Shown: positions 1 through 9,040, counted from the first letter of the stretch. The stretch: DNA of 35,613 bases from Legionella genomosp. 1 (GCA_945878975.1 CAMCUM010000024.1:1-35613); one strand, 5' to 3'. Translations and numbers: made by a program. The notes: generated by a model from the letters alone, not told the origin.

Positions 1-83
1 ACGTTAGAATCGTTATATTACGAGTTTGTTCTTATTTATCAATTGAATGAGCAATTAAATTGGCTCAGTTGTAATTTGACCAT

Positions 84-150
84 CTCCTGGATGCCGCGGA
101 CAAGCCGCGGCACGTAGGCGTCGGGGATGAATTGTAAACAGGCCCTAATC
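84..150 (-). repeat. interspersed palindromic repeat, copy A
   Basis: The core is a perfect GC-rich inverted repeat, GCCGCGG-ACAAG-CCGCGGC (93-111), extended by one T-A pair on the outside. It sits in AT-rich DNA. Read on the minus strand, the element begins with a word close to ATTAGGGTCTGTTGA (here with two differences) and continues into the palindrome. The same order is seen in copy B near 6085-6160. It looks like a member of the small intergenic palindromic repeats of proteobacterial genomes. The boundaries are estimated. Confidence 0.6.
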
Positions 151-175
151 TTAATTGTGATATTGCTCCTCTTGG

Positions 176-355
176 TTAAAAAAGTAAGCCAGGCTGGGAA
201 TTGTTCGATAAACATGCGTAACACGCCGTAATGAAAAGTAGCAAAGCAACAACTATAGTCGCGTTAAGACGCAAGTGAAAAAACCACAATGGAATAACTT
301 TGTTGCGATAAAGTCCCAGATCAAAACGTGCGACCAAGATATTTTTTTTATTCAT
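176..355 (-). CDS. possible small membrane protein (59 aa)
   Basis: A 59-codon open frame starts with ATG at 355 and ends in TAA at 176. The product begins MNKKNILVARFDLGLY and has one hydrophobic segment at about residues 32-49 (core IVVALLLFITACYACL), followed by a short polar tail. The ribosome binding site is poor (GTGGG, 7 nt upstream of the ATG). It lies downstream of cyoD in the same orientation, where cyoE would often be, but it does not resemble CyoE. No family is recognised. It could be a chance frame, since only its length, membrane-like segment and position support it. Confidence 0.3.
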   Translation of the reverse strand: MNKKNILVARFDLGLYRNKVIPLWFFHLRLNATIVVALLLFITACYACLSNNSQPGLLF

Positions 356-462
356 AATTTAACCCACTGTTGAGAAGAATCGTACCTTTTAGGCCTAGTG
401 TGAACGTAGTAATTGAACTTCTTTTTAAACACGCGGGTGGTTGATTTGAAACTAGAATCAAA

Positions 463-801
463 TTAATGCATCATGTAATAATTTAAATTCCACATAATCC
501 ATAAAGAGCCTAAAATAATAGATGTTAAAACAACACCAGTGAATAAAAAAGTCATGATATTTGTTCTTCCTTGTTCTGTTTGGGTTGTCAGACGAAGAAA
601 AAAAATGACCTGCATCAGAAATTGAATGCACGCTGAGGAAAAAATGAGTGCCAATACCTCTAATTTGGAAAACCTTTGCGACATTACCGCCCCAAAAGAA
701 AGCAGAGTCAGGATAGCGCAACTTATAAAACCAACCAAATAAGTACCTAGTTTTTTTTGGCCTGTTCCATAATCAGGCTCCTTCATTCCATGATGCTCCA
801 T
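463..801 (-). CDS. cyoD: cytochrome bo3 quinol oxidase subunit IV
   Basis: CyoD is the smallest subunit of the haem-copper ubiquinol oxidase and helps assembly of the CuB site. The 112-aa protein has three hydrophobic segments (about residues 20-40, 48-70 and 80-105), the family topology, and the typical phrase QFLMQVIFFLRL in the second helix. The start ATG (799-801) follows the cyoC stop by one base, so translation is probably coupled. It is the last gene of cyoABCD here. No cyoE (haem O synthase) follows within the window, which is unusual for this operon. Confidence 0.93.
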   Translation of the reverse strand: MEHHGMKEPDYGTGQKKLGTYLVGFISCAILTLLSFGAVMSQRFSKLEVLALIFSSACIQFLMQVIFFLRLTTQTEQGRTNIMTFLFTGVVLTSIILGSLWIMWNLNYYMMH

Positions 802-802
802 C

Positions 803-1399
803 TTAAGTCGCTCCCATCAGGTATACAATAGTAAATACAAAAATCCAGACAATGTCTAAAAAATTCCAAAACAGCCCCAAATAGGTCATGCGACGTCGCT
901 TCACATGATTTAATTGAATTAATGGAAGCTGGATAATCATCACTAATATCCACAGCAAGCCAAAACTAACATGCAATCCATGAGTACCCACCAAAGTGAA
1001 AAATGAGGAAATCGCGCCACTCACATCCCATCGAAAACCTTCATTGACCATATGAACAAATTCAGTGACTTCAAATAGTATAAAACCGGCCCCGAGCAAG
1101 AAAGTCATCCCAAGCCATAGCTGAACTTTGCGCATTTTATCCTGATACAAATTTAAAATTGCGAGGCAAAAAGTCAAGTTAGAGACGAGCAAGAGAAATG
1201 TTTCAATAAGAACATCATGTAAATTGATATAATTTTTTAGTGTCGGCCCTATATGTCCGGGGTTATTTAATACTAAAAATGTTGCAAATAAACAGCCAAA
1301 TAAAATGCAATCAGTCAGTATATACAACCAAAATCCAAACACATCTGTTGAATCACTGTCATGATGATGAGCCTCAGCAAGGATAGCGTTATTATGCAT
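803..1399 (-). CDS. cyoC: cytochrome bo3 quinol oxidase subunit III
   Basis: This is the subunit III homologue of haem-copper oxidases, an integral inner-membrane protein that binds no redox centre. The 198-aa product matches the family length. It has a His/Asp-rich N terminus (residues 10-18) followed by five membrane segments. Family-typical stretches include FGFWLYILTDCILFG (about 21-35), FTLVGTHGLHVSFGLLW (about 134-150) and the C-terminal YLGLFWNFLDIVWIFVF. The ATG overlaps the cyoB stop codon by one base (TAATG), so the two genes are translationally coupled. Confidence 0.96.
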   Translation of the reverse strand: MHNNAILAEAHHHDSDSTDVFGFWLYILTDCILFGCLFATFLVLNNPGHIGPTLKNYINLHDVLIETFLLLVSNLTFCLAILNLYQDKMRKVQLWLGMTFLLGAGFILFEVTEFVHMVNEGFRWDVSGAISSFFTLVGTHGLHVSFGLLWILVMIIQLPLIQLNHVKRRRMTYLGLFWNFLDIVWIFVFTIVYLMGAT

Positions 1400-3393
1400 T
1401 ACACAATCTCCCTAAAGTGCGCTAACTCAGTTTTTTTAACTGTTTCAGCATCAATATAATAATCAACTTCATTTGAAAATGTTCGAGCAATGGCTGTGGA
1501 AATAACACCTAATAAACCAATAATTCCTGGGATAAACATGTGCCAAACTAAAGCAAAACCCGTGACACCGGAAAAAATGGCAATAATAAATCCAACCGGA
1601 GTGTTTTTTGGCATGTGAATTGGTTCGTAATGAATTTCTTTCGGATGAACACGTCCTTCTGCAAGCTGATGCTCCTTATCTATCCAAAATTGGTCCAGAG
1701 ATTGTACTGTGGGTAATTTAGCAAAATTATATAAAGGGGGCGGTGATGCAACTGACCACTCCAACGTACGTCCATTCCAGGCGTCGCCAGTAAAGTCACG
1801 GAGAGCGTCACGGTGTTTTATGCTTACAATTAGCTGAACAATCTGACACATAATACCCATAAAAATCAATAAGGCTCCCATTGCTGCAAAGATTAAATAG
1901 GGTTGATACATGGTGTTGGCATAGTGGTTTGTCCGGCGAACAAATCCATCAAGACCCAGAACATACAACGGCATAAAGGCACAATAAAATCCACTTACCC
2001 AAAAATAAAACGCTCTTTTACCCCATGTCTCATCCAAGCGAAAGCCAAAGGCTTTAGGAAACCAATAGGTGATCCCTGCAAAAGCTCCAAACAAAACCCC
2101 ACCAATTATCACATTATGAAAATGTGCAACGAGAAATAGACTATTATGAACTTGGAAATCAACAGGAGGAACAGCCATCATGACACCAGTCATTCCACCT
2201 ATTGCAAAAGTAGTAAAAAAAGCCGTGACCCAAAGCATAGGCGTTGCCATGATAATTCGACCTTTAAACATGGTAAATAACCAGTTAAATACTTTTACGC
2301 CTGTAGGAATTGCAATAATCATGGTCGCGATTCCAAAAAACGAATTTACATCAGCTCCTGCGCCCATAGTGAAAAAATGGTGAAGCCACACAACAAAAGA
2401 TAAGAAGGTTATCATCGCTATAGCCCATACCATGGTCGTGTAACCAAATAGTTTCTTTTGACTAAACGTTGCAACCACTTCAGAAAAGATTCCGAATACT
2501 GGTAAAATGAGGATGTAGACTTCTGGATGACCCCATACCCAGATTAAATTAATATACATCATGCTGTTTCCGCCTGCGAAATCAGTAAAAAAATGCATAT
2601 CGAGCATGCGATCTAAAGATAAAAGAGCAAGCGTTACAGTTAAAACAGGAAATGCAAGTGCCACCAGAATCATGGCACACAACGCAGACCAAACAAAAAC
2701 AGGCATTTTCATTAACGTCATGCCTTTACAACGCATTTTCAAAATAGTCGCAATAAAATTAATTCCTGCAAGCAAGGTTCCAACGCCTGAAATTTGTAAG
2801 GACCAGATATAGTAATCAACACCCACGTCAGGACTATAATACAACTCAGATAAGGGAGGATAAGCAAGCCAACCCGTAGATGCGAATTGCCCTACCACCA
2901 GTGAGATATTGCACAACATCGCCCCGACAAAGGTCAACCAAAAACTAAGTGAATTTAAATAAGGATAAGCCACATCACGTGCACCAATTTGTAAAGGGAC
3001 CATAATATTGAGTAAGGCAAAAATGAGCGGCATAGCAACAAAGAAAATCATAATAACGCCGTGAGCTGTAAAAATCTGATCGTAATGGTCTGGGGGTAAA
3101 AATCCCACGGCATTCCCCGCTGCAACGGCTTGTTGAGAGCGCATTAAGAGCGCATCTGAAAATCCACGAAGCAGCATTACAAATGCCAATATTAAATACA
3201 TAATCCCAATTTTTTTATGATCAACCGAGGTTACCCATTCATTCCAGATATATGACCACTTTTTGAGCACTGTCAGTAAGGCTAGAACCCCTACAAGTGC
3301 TAGTACCATAAATAATCCTGCTCCCATCGCAAAAAGATTATGAAAAGGTATAGCGTTTAGGGTCAATTTACCAAATAATAAATTCTGAAACAT
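1399..3393 (-). CDS. cyoB: cytochrome bo3 quinol oxidase subunit I
   Basis: This is the catalytic subunit. It oxidises ubiquinol, reduces O2 to water at the haem o3-CuB centre and pumps protons across the inner membrane. At 664 aa it matches the family. Visible ligands are H111 in [10 protein letters not shown] (low-spin haem), H289 and Y293 in [15 protein letters not shown] (CuB and cross-linked Tyr), H338-H339 in LHHFFTMG (CuB), and H424 and H426 in [10 protein letters not shown] (haem o3 and haem b). All are intact, so this enzyme should work, unlike the cytochrome bd genes at 11-13 kb. It starts 2 nt after the cyoA stop. Confidence 0.98.
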   Translation of the reverse strand: MFQNLLFGKLTLNAIPFHNLFAMGAGLFMVLALVGVLALLTVLKKWSYIWNEWVTSVDHKKIGIMYLILAFVMLLRGFSDALLMRSQQAVAAGNAVGFLPPDHYDQIFTAHGVIMIFFVAMPLIFALLNIMVPLQIGARDVAYPYLNSLSFWLTFVGAMLCNISLVVGQFASTGWLAYPPLSELYYSPDVGVDYYIWSLQISGVGTLLAGINFIATILKMRCKGMTLMKMPVFVWSALCAMILVALAFPVLTVTLALLSLDRMLDMHFFTDFAGGNSMMYINLIWVWGHPEVYILILPVFGIFSEVVATFSQKKLFGYTTMVWAIAMITFLSFVVWLHHFFTMGAGADVNSFFGIATMIIAIPTGVKVFNWLFTMFKGRIIMATPMLWVTAFFTTFAIGGMTGVMMAVPPVDFQVHNSLFLVAHFHNVIIGGVLFGAFAGITYWFPKAFGFRLDETWGKRAFYFWVSGFYCAFMPLYVLGLDGFVRRTNHYANTMYQPYLIFAAMGALLIFMGIMCQIVQLIVSIKHRDALRDFTGDAWNGRTLEWSVASPPPLYNFAKLPTVQSLDQFWIDKEHQLAEGRVHPKEIHYEPIHMPKNTPVGFIIAIFSGVTGFALVWHMFIPGIIGLLGVISTAIARTFSNEVDYYIDAETVKKTELAHFREIV

Positions 3394-3395
3394 AA

Positions 3396-4343
3396 CTATT
3401 CCTTATGGAATTTAATAGTATTTGCACGTGGGTGCGCCGGGCCTATGCTGGTCATATAAGTCATTATCACCTTATCAAAGAGGTCATTTTGTACACCCGA
3501 GAATAGTTTTGGTTTATCAGCCATCGAGGGGTATAGCAACTGATTGTATGCAGCATCGGTTAACCCATCAGGTGATTTTTTTACTTCCATAAACCATTTT
3601 TGTAGCTCTTGAGGTTCAACAACATGTACTTCAAAATGCATGTCTGAAAATCCATTTCCATTGTATTGAGTATTTAAACCATCATAAACACCCGATTCAT
3701 TAGCTAAAAGATGGAGACGAGTACGCATTCCAGCCATAGCATAAATCTGGCTGCCTAACTGCGGGATAAAAAATGCGCTCATTGGGACATTATCGGTTGT
3801 TATCCAATACTCTACCTGCTGGCCCAATGGGATTTCAAGATAATTAACGGTTGCTATGTTCTGTTGAGGATAAATAAATAGCCATTTCCATGGTAACGCA
3901 ATCACTTGAATTAACATGGGTTTTTGACCCTGCCCCGCAATCGGTCGATAAGGATCTAACTCATGCGTTTTTTTCCATGTCATAATACCTAAGACTAATA
4001 TAATCACACAGGGAATGCCCCACCATAATACTTCCAAATAAAAATTATGTCCCCAATTGGGCTTATAATCCCTAGTACGGTGTGACACTTGATAATGATA
4101 AACAAAGGTAATGCTCATGATGATGACAGGTAAAACTACAATCAACATTAAAGCCAATGTATCAAAAAACAACTTACGCTGTTCGTAAGCAATGATTCCC
4201 TTGGGATTAAGCATGCCAATGAAGTGCTCTTTACAACCAGTTAAGGAAAGCAGTATGAAAAAACCTGAGATAATGTATACAATTTTGAAAAGCCACCGAA
4301 AGGTCTCCCTATATATTAAAGCAGTTCCCGTCCTTGTGACCAT
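3396..4343 (-). CDS. cyoA: cytochrome bo3 quinol oxidase subunit II (lipoprotein)
   Basis: CyoA is the periplasm-facing subunit II of the quinol oxidase. I place the start at ATG 4343 because AGGAG lies 5 nt upstream. TTG 4409 and ATG 4385 are possible but have no comparable site. The 315-aa product then has a lipoprotein signal ending in the lipobox LTGC (Cys37). Two further membrane segments follow (about 60-80 and 105-122), then a cupredoxin-like domain ([35 protein letters not shown]) without CuA ligands, as expected for a quinol oxidase. It is the first gene of cyoABCD. The 106-nt gap to the divergent gene at 4450 must hold the promoter and contains a 10-nt palindrome TATCATGATA (4380-4389). 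I see no convincing -35/-10 pair. Confidence 0.95.
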   Translation of the reverse strand: MVTRTGTALIYRETFRWLFKIVYIISGFFILLSLTGCKEHFIGMLNPKGIIAYEQRKLFFDTLALMLIVVLPVIIMSITFVYHYQVSHRTRDYKPNWGHNFYLEVLWWGIPCVIILVLGIMTWKKTHELDPYRPIAGQGQKPMLIQVIALPWKWLFIYPQQNIATVNYLEIPLGQQVEYWITTDNVPMSAFFIPQLGSQIYAMAGMRTRLHLLANESGVYDGLNTQYNGNGFSDMHFEVHVVEPQELQKWFMEVKKSPDGLTDAAYNQLLYPSMADKPKLFSGVQNDLFDKVIMTYMTSIGPAHPRANTIKFHKE

Positions 4344-4449
4344 GAAAACTCCTGATTGCAATCCTTTCTTAGATAATAATATCATGATACGATTTAATAG
4401 AAAATACAAAGACTTTTTCGGAATAAACGCTTAATAACTATGGATTGGT

Positions 4450-4845
4450 ATGATGACCTATATAATATTCGCTCGCTGGTTTGGCTTGGTATCAATAATA
4501 CTTTCTTTAGGTATTTTATTTAATCTAGAGAATGCTCGCGATATGGCGAAACACATGGTGAAATCAGATTCTGGATACATCATGGGTGGCGTACTTCCAA
4601 CCATCTTCGGCAGTTTATCTTTAATGTTCTTTAATAGCTTTAAGTTGGGATGGACCTTAATCATCACTTTAATTGGAACGACCATGTTATTGATTGGAAT
4701 TTTCCGCGTTATTTTTGTAAAACAATGGAAAGCGCTTCTATCACAATACATACAAGAAATTCCTTTTTTGTTCAGCTTATTTGGTTTGATGTTCGGGGTG
4801 ATCTTGCTCTATGTTGGTTTTGTTGCAGATTCATTTGCATACTAG
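4450..4845 (+). CDS. four-helix membrane protein of unknown function
   Basis: A 131-aa protein with four predicted membrane helices (about residues 4-26, 44-63, 67-90 and 102-127) and short loops. No catalytic or binding motif stands out. There are two adjacent ATG codons (4450 and 4453) and only a weak GGA-type ribosome binding site, so the exact start is unsure. It is divergent from cyoA and shares a 106-nt regulatory gap with it, so co-regulation with the oxidase is possible but unproven. Codon use and length suggest a real gene, but I do not recognise the family. Confidence 0.75.
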   Translation: MMTYIIFARWFGLVSIILSLGILFNLENARDMAKHMVKSDSGYIMGGVLPTIFGSLSLMFFNSFKLGWTLIITLIGTTMLLIGIFRVIFVKQWKALLSQYIQEIPFLFSLFGLMFGVILLYVGFVADSFAY

Positions 4846-4901
4846 AGCGCGTAAGGTTACGAATAGCCCCTAAAGACTGACTATTGCGGATATAATAGTG
4901 C

Positions 4902-5070
4902 TAATATACCCTTCACGAATGAGTTTTAGGTTTTTATGCTGTCGCTTTCGCCTGTGCGTTTTGATTAAAAACCCGCAATAGAGCTTGCTATTACTCACTT
5001 TTAATCAAAACGCACAAGCAAAAATCAAGTCGCCTAAAACACCTAAAACTCACCCGTAAAGGGTATATTA
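4902..5070. repeat. 169-nt palindromic MITE-like element
   Basis: Two arms of about 70 nt (4902-4970 and 4999-5070) are imperfect reverse complements separated by a 28-nt centre. The outermost ends match as TAATATACCCTT / AAGGGTATATTA with one indel nearby. The innermost ends match perfectly over about 20 nt around GCGTTTTGATTAAAA. The centre holds a further small hairpin, AATAG-AGCTTG-CTATT (4977-4992). There is no coding capacity. Terminal inverted repeats with a TA at each outer end would fit a MITE mobilised by an IS630/mariner-type transposase, but this is inference. This element accounts for most of the 340-nt gap between 4845 and 5186. The remaining bases show nothing I can name. Confidence 0.7.
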
Positions 5071-5185
5071 TGGACTTGAGCTGCAATAAATAAAAACAGG
5101 GCAAAGCCAAAAAAGTTGACTGGGCGAAGTATACATGCATGCTTGAAAATATAAATGCTGTTTTATTCAAAAGAATTGTTACCTA

Positions 5186-5884
5186 TTAAACTTTCATTTT
5201 AGGGCGCACCCTACTTAACCCCCCATCGACGGCCAATACTTGCCCAGTAATCCAATTATTTTTAGGATCCAAAAGAAAAACAATTGCCCGAGCAATATCT
5301 TCTGGGGTACCAATTCGGTCTAACGCGTGCATTGCTTTAGATGCTTTAAAAGCGAAGGCATTTGAAATAAGCTGCGCGGTAAGTGGTGTATCAGTCATCC
5401 CTGGTGCTACCACATTAAAGCGCAAATCTAAATTTGCGTAAGTTGATGCTGCAGATTGCATAAGTCCGATAATTCCTGCTTTCGCGGCTGCAATTGCTTC
5501 ATGATTAGCAAGACCAACAAGCGCGGCAGCAGATGAAATCAGCACCACTGAGCCGCCATTTTTCATATGCATTCCAGCTGCACGAACCGTTGCAAATGAT
5601 GTTGTTAATGAAGAATCAATAACAGCTTGATACTGTTCTTGTGAAGTCATATGCGCGCTTTTTAATAATAATGAGCCAGCACAATTAACGACCCCATCTA
5701 TTAGGCCTGCGTCTTTAAATACCTCATCAACAGCGTCAAAATCAGTCGCATCCAATAGCGCATTAGGTTCAATCTTGGTTCTATCTCGAGCAGTAGTGAA
5801 AACGGTGTCTCCCTGAGACCTTAAGACATTGACGACCGCTTGCCCAATAGCGCTACTCGCTGCAATCACTAAATAGTTTGCCAT
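5186..5884 (-). CDS. SDR-fold protein lacking the catalytic tyrosine
   Basis: A 232-aa classical-type short-chain dehydrogenase/reductase: Rossmann start NYLVIAASSAIGQA, NCAG at residues 67-70, active-site serine region LISSAAALVG (S117/S118), and the C-terminal motif ITGQVLAVDGG. Two signature positions deviate. The glycine-rich loop is AASSAIG rather than TGxxxGxG. The YxxxK motif reads IAAAK, so residue 131 is Ile where the catalytic Tyr is expected, while Lys135 is kept. I read the codons in the DNA and find no frameshift. The protein may bind NAD(P)H without standard dehydrogenase chemistry, or use another residue such as His128. AGGA lies 9-10 nt before the ATG. The gap downstream of topA separates it from its neighbour. 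Confidence 0.88.
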   Translation of the reverse strand: MANYLVIAASSAIGQAVVNVLRSQGDTVFTTARDRTKIEPNALLDATDFDAVDEVFKDAGLIDGVVNCAGSLLLKSAHMTSQEQYQAVIDSSLTTSFATVRAAGMHMKNGGSVVLISSAAALVGLANHEAIAAAKAGIIGLMQSAASTYANLDLRFNVVAPGMTDTPLTAQLISNAFAFKASKAMHALDRIGTPEDIARAIVFLLDPKNNWITGQVLAVDGGLSRVRPKMKV

Positions 5885-6084
5885 AATCTATGTTCCTTTT
5901 TTTAATGGGTCTTTCAACCGTATAAACAATTGACTCTATATTTCCCGGCATTTTTTGATAAGAAAATACCTATTAGGTAGGATATGTTAGCCAGCGAGCA
6001 GGAAAAATAGCCCCTCACATGACAGGTCGAAGAAACACTGCTCTCAAACAACGAATTGTTATGAAAAGAAGTGAAAACAGTGAC

Positions 6085-6160
6085 ATATTCGCGTGCATCT
6101 CCCAGGTACAAGCCACGAGACCTCAAGCTTCTAGAGATGACCTGTCAACAGACCCTAATC
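6085..6160 (-). repeat. interspersed repeat, copy B
   Basis: Read on the minus strand, this stretch starts with ATTAGGGTCTGTTGA (6145-6159), then a TCATC word and a degenerate palindrome around CGTGGCTTGTACC. Copy A (84-150) has the same order of words: near-identical lead, TCATC, then GCGGCTTGTCC. The 15-nt lead is identical to the one at 11066-11080. The element occupies part of the 303-nt gap between the SDR gene and topA. The rest of that gap contains only a weak hairpin TACCT-ATT-AGGTA (5967-5979). The left boundary is an estimate. Confidence 0.5.
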
Positions 6161-6187
6161 AGATAGCAAAATTAAAAAATTACCGTA

Positions 6188-8455
6188 CTAACCGTCCCGA
6201 GTATAACCACATCCCTGTTGCGGACAAAGAATTTGCCGACCAGATCGCTTGGTTTCCTTAACCGTAAGCAAGGGCCAAGCACAAGAGGGACACGCCTCAT
6301 CAATAGGTTCATTCCATAAGGCATAATCACATTTTGGATAGGCAGCACAAGAATAGAAAATCTTCCCCTTTTTGGATTTACGTTTCACAATGGTTGCGTC
6401 TCGACATTTGGGACACGTCACCGCCGTATCGACTGGTTTTTCTAAGGGCTCGATAAATTTGCAAGCTGGATAATGACTACAGCCAATAAACCGACCATAG
6501 CGTCCGGTTTTCACATGTAATGGATGAGAGCATTCTGGGCAAGTACGACCCTCAACTACTTCCGCTTCCGCTGGAGTAGCCCCATTTTCTGACAAATCTT
6601 TGGTAAAATCACATTCTGGATAAGCGGTACAACCAATAAAAAACCCCCGCTTCCCTAAGCGCTTGGCCACCGGCTGCTGACATTTCGGACATTGTTCATC
6701 GAGTATCTCAGTCGTGACATCTTTACGACGCACTTGCTCATCGATATCGTCTACTTGACGAATAAAAGGTTGCCAAAATTCATTCAAAATCGGCACCCAT
6801 TCCTTTTCACCTCGCGCGATCGCATCCAAAGTATCTTCTAATTCTGCCGTAAATTTATAATCGACATAACGTGTAAAATATTCCGTAAGGAAATGGCTGA
6901 CAATTCTTCCCACGTCAGTCGGTAAAAATCTTTTTTTGTCGACCACCACATATTCACGTTGTTGTAAGGTATGTACAATGGGTGCATAAGTCGAAGGTCG
7001 GCCAATATCAAATTCCACCAAAGCTTTGATCAAGGATGCTTCAGAGTACCGCGGAGGAGGCTCGGTAAAATGCTGATTAGCTTCCAAATCCAACATGGTA
7101 ACTTGATCACCTTTCTCCAACACAGGTAACATGCTGTTGGCCTCATCTTGGACATCATCCTGACCTTCTTCGTATACAGCCAAAAATCCAGAAAAAACAA
7201 TCGTAGATCCATTCGCGCGAAACAAACCATCTCCACCTTGTAAATCGACCGCAACGGTATCTAATAATGCTTCTGCCATTTGACACGCTAATGTGCGTTT
7301 CCAAATCAAGGTATATAATTTCAATTGATCAGCATTCAAAGCCTTCTCTAACATCTCGGGCGAACGCTTGATAGAAGTGGGGCGAATTGCCTCATGTGCT
7401 TCTTGCGCATTCTTAGATTTGGCTTTGAACACACGCGGATTTTTTGGACAAAAACCTTCCGCATAATGCTCATGAATATAAGCACGAATTTCATCAATGG
7501 CCTCTGCAGCGATATTGACGGAATCGGTTCGCATATACGTAATCAAACCCATGGTACCTGATCCAATATCCATACCTTCATACAATTGCTGCGCAACCAT
7601 CATGGTTTTTTTCGCAGTAAAACCCAATTTACGAGCCGCCTCTTGTTGTAGAGAAGACGTGATAAAGGGTGCAGATGGGTTACGCTTGCGTTGCTTTTTC
7701 TCTACCAAAACAACTTGTAATTTTCCTTGCGTCTGCTTTAAAAGTCGCGCTTTGATTTGCTCTGCTTGACTGGCCTCATGGACAGTAAATTGTTGCAGTT
7801 TCTCTTGGTCCAATTGAGTCAAACGTGCTGTAAATTTCGCCTCACTCTGTTCGCACTGAGCAATAATCTGCCAATATTCTCGTGCGACAAATTTTTCAAT
7901 TTCTTCTTCACGCTCCACAATAAGTCGCAACGCAGGACTTTGCACACGACCAGCAGACAGGCCTCTGCGAATTTTCTTCCACAACAATGGAGATAAATTA
8001 AACCCTACCAAATAATCCAAAGCACGACGTGCTTGTTGGGCATTCACCATATCCATAGAAATTTCACGGGGATGTTGAATAGCCTCATGCAGGGCTGTCT
8101 TAGTGATTTCGTTAAAAAATATACGTTGTACGGTTTTGTCTTTTAATAAATTGCGTGAGGCCATCAACTCTTGGACATGCCATGAAATCGCTTCTCCCTC
8201 GCGATCCGGGTCAGTCGCCAGCAATAATGTGTCTGCTTGTTTTAAGGCTTTTGCAATAGCATCTATATGGCGCATATTGCGCTCAATCGGTTGGTAAGTC
8301 ATAGCAAAGTCGTGATCGGGATCAACCGAGCCTTTTTTCGGAGGTAAATCGCGAACATGTCCGTAAGACGCTAAAACGGTATAGTCTTTACCCAGATATT
8401 TCTGGATTGTTTTACACTTTGCAGGAGACTCAACCACGACCACATATTTTGACAT
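6188..8455 (-). CDS. topA: DNA topoisomerase I (type IA)
   Basis: TopA relaxes negative supercoils behind transcription and replication by cutting one strand and passing the other. Start ATG 8455 is chosen because MSKYVVVVESPAK is the conserved N terminus and AAGG lies about 7 nt upstream. The 755-aa product has the TOPRIM acidic residues (E9; D82, D84 and E86 in TDPDREGEA), the nucleophile Tyr307 in GLITYMRTDSVN, and C-terminal zinc ribbons. I count four Cys4 ribbons: CPKC, CPEC and CPKC pairs each closed by YPxC, and a last divergent one opening CPSC and closing with Cys residues in CPQQGC. It follows a rho-independent terminator, so it probably has its own promoter in the 135-nt gap. Confidence 0.97.
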   Translation of the reverse strand: MSKYVVVVESPAKCKTIQKYLGKDYTVLASYGHVRDLPPKKGSVDPDHDFAMTYQPIERNMRHIDAIAKALKQADTLLLATDPDREGEAISWHVQELMASRNLLKDKTVQRIFFNEITKTALHEAIQHPREISMDMVNAQQARRALDYLVGFNLSPLLWKKIRRGLSAGRVQSPALRLIVEREEEIEKFVAREYWQIIAQCEQSEAKFTARLTQLDQEKLQQFTVHEASQAEQIKARLLKQTQGKLQVVLVEKKQRKRNPSAPFITSSLQQEAARKLGFTAKKTMMVAQQLYEGMDIGSGTMGLITYMRTDSVNIAAEAIDEIRAYIHEHYAEGFCPKNPRVFKAKSKNAQEAHEAIRPTSIKRSPEMLEKALNADQLKLYTLIWKRTLACQMAEALLDTVAVDLQGGDGLFRANGSTIVFSGFLAVYEEGQDDVQDEANSMLPVLEKGDQVTMLDLEANQHFTEPPPRYSEASLIKALVEFDIGRPSTYAPIVHTLQQREYVVVDKKRFLPTDVGRIVSHFLTEYFTRYVDYKFTAELEDTLDAIARGEKEWVPILNEFWQPFIRQVDDIDEQVRRKDVTTEILDEQCPKCQQPVAKRLGKRGFFIGCTAYPECDFTKDLSENGATPAEAEVVEGRTCPECSHPLHVKTGRYGRFIGCSHYPACKFIEPLEKPVDTAVTCPKCRDATIVKRKSKKGKIFYSCAAYPKCDYALWNEPIDEACPSCAWPLLTVKETKRSGRQILCPQQGCGYTRDG

Positions 8456-8529
8456 ACCGTAACCTTCTAAACACAAATTCGGGATAAGAATCACCTAAAA
8501 TCCGCGACAAATCAACGATTACTTCATTA

Positions 8530-8560
8530 AAAATACAAAAAAACACCTTATAGGTGTTTT
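8530..8560 (-). terminator. rho-independent terminator after dprA-smg
   Basis: The stem AAAACACCT / AGGTGTTTT (8540-8548 and 8552-8560, 9 bp) encloses a 3-nt loop. Transcribed on the minus strand, it runs directly into a T-rich tract (TTTTTTGTATTTTT). It lies 30 nt after the smg stop and before topA, so it should end the dprA-smg transcript. Confidence 0.8.
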
Positions 8561-8590
8561 AAATGTTACGCTCTAGGTGCCGTAAGAGTA

Positions 8591-9040
8591 CTAATGTAGT
8601 GACAAGCCATCCTCTTTAAAGTACAAAACCAGCTCGAGAAAAGCCAATTGAATAGGATCCAGCGTTTGCGCTAAGGTACTACGAATCGTCCATTTGGTTT
8701 CTTGTAAAGATACAAATCTTGAGTCAGAAAAAAATAAGCGATTCATGATCAATTCCATGGTATGGTTAGGAATGAGGCCCAACGAACCTATTCTCACTAT
8801 AAATTGATAACTCGCCTTCGTTAATTTCATTTGTTCGTCTGGCGAAAATATGCGCATTGAAGCTTGGTTGGGTTCCTTAATAATTTTAATTTCCAAACCG
8901 GCTTTCGCATCTGCTGAAATTGATTCATGTGACTTGTTATCACGAGGCAACATGACATCAGTCGTTTCTTGTTTTTCTTTAAGCTGAGTTAAAGTTTTTT
9001 CGAATAAACTTAATAGAAGTTCAAATAAACTAGCTTTCAT
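8591..9040 (-). CDS. smg: Smg / DUF494 family protein
   Basis: Smg is a small conserved protein of unknown function that lies next to dprA in many gammaproteobacteria. The 149-aa product has the family's conserved C-terminal part: an LTKASYQFIVRIGSLGLI stretch (about 73-90), ELIMNRLFF, and a final LEWVLYF-like segment, here LELVLYF. The N-terminal region is short and hydrophobic and then acidic. Start ATG 9040 has GAGGTG 6 nt upstream and overlaps the dprA stop as TAATG, so I prefer it to GTG 9049. Translational coupling to dprA is likely. Confidence 0.88.
   Translation of the reverse strand: MKASLFELLLSLFEKTLTQLKEKQETTDVMLPRDNKSHESISADAKAGLEIKIIKEPNQASMRIFSPDEQMKLTKASYQFIVRIGSLGLIPNHTMELIMNRLFFSDSRFVSLQETKWTIRSTLAQTLDPIQLAFLELVLYFKEDGLSLH

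Noticed and set aside
39-224. A 61-codon minus-strand frame containing the phrase DAYVPRLVRGIQ
   Set aside because: The coding appearance comes from translation of the dispersed palindromic repeat (copy A), not from a gene.
441-461. Inverted repeat TTGATT...AATCAA after cyoD as a terminator
   Set aside because: Only 6 A/T-rich pairs, no GC core and no T-tract in the transcribed direction.
2561-2812. Plus-strand frames inside cyoB and other strong genes
   Set aside because: They are antisense shadows of well-supported coding regions without own signals or recognisable products.
6019-6261. An 80-codon plus-strand frame overlapping the 3' end of topA
   Set aside because: It runs through repeat copy B and antisense into topA, has no ribosome binding site and no protein-like composition.
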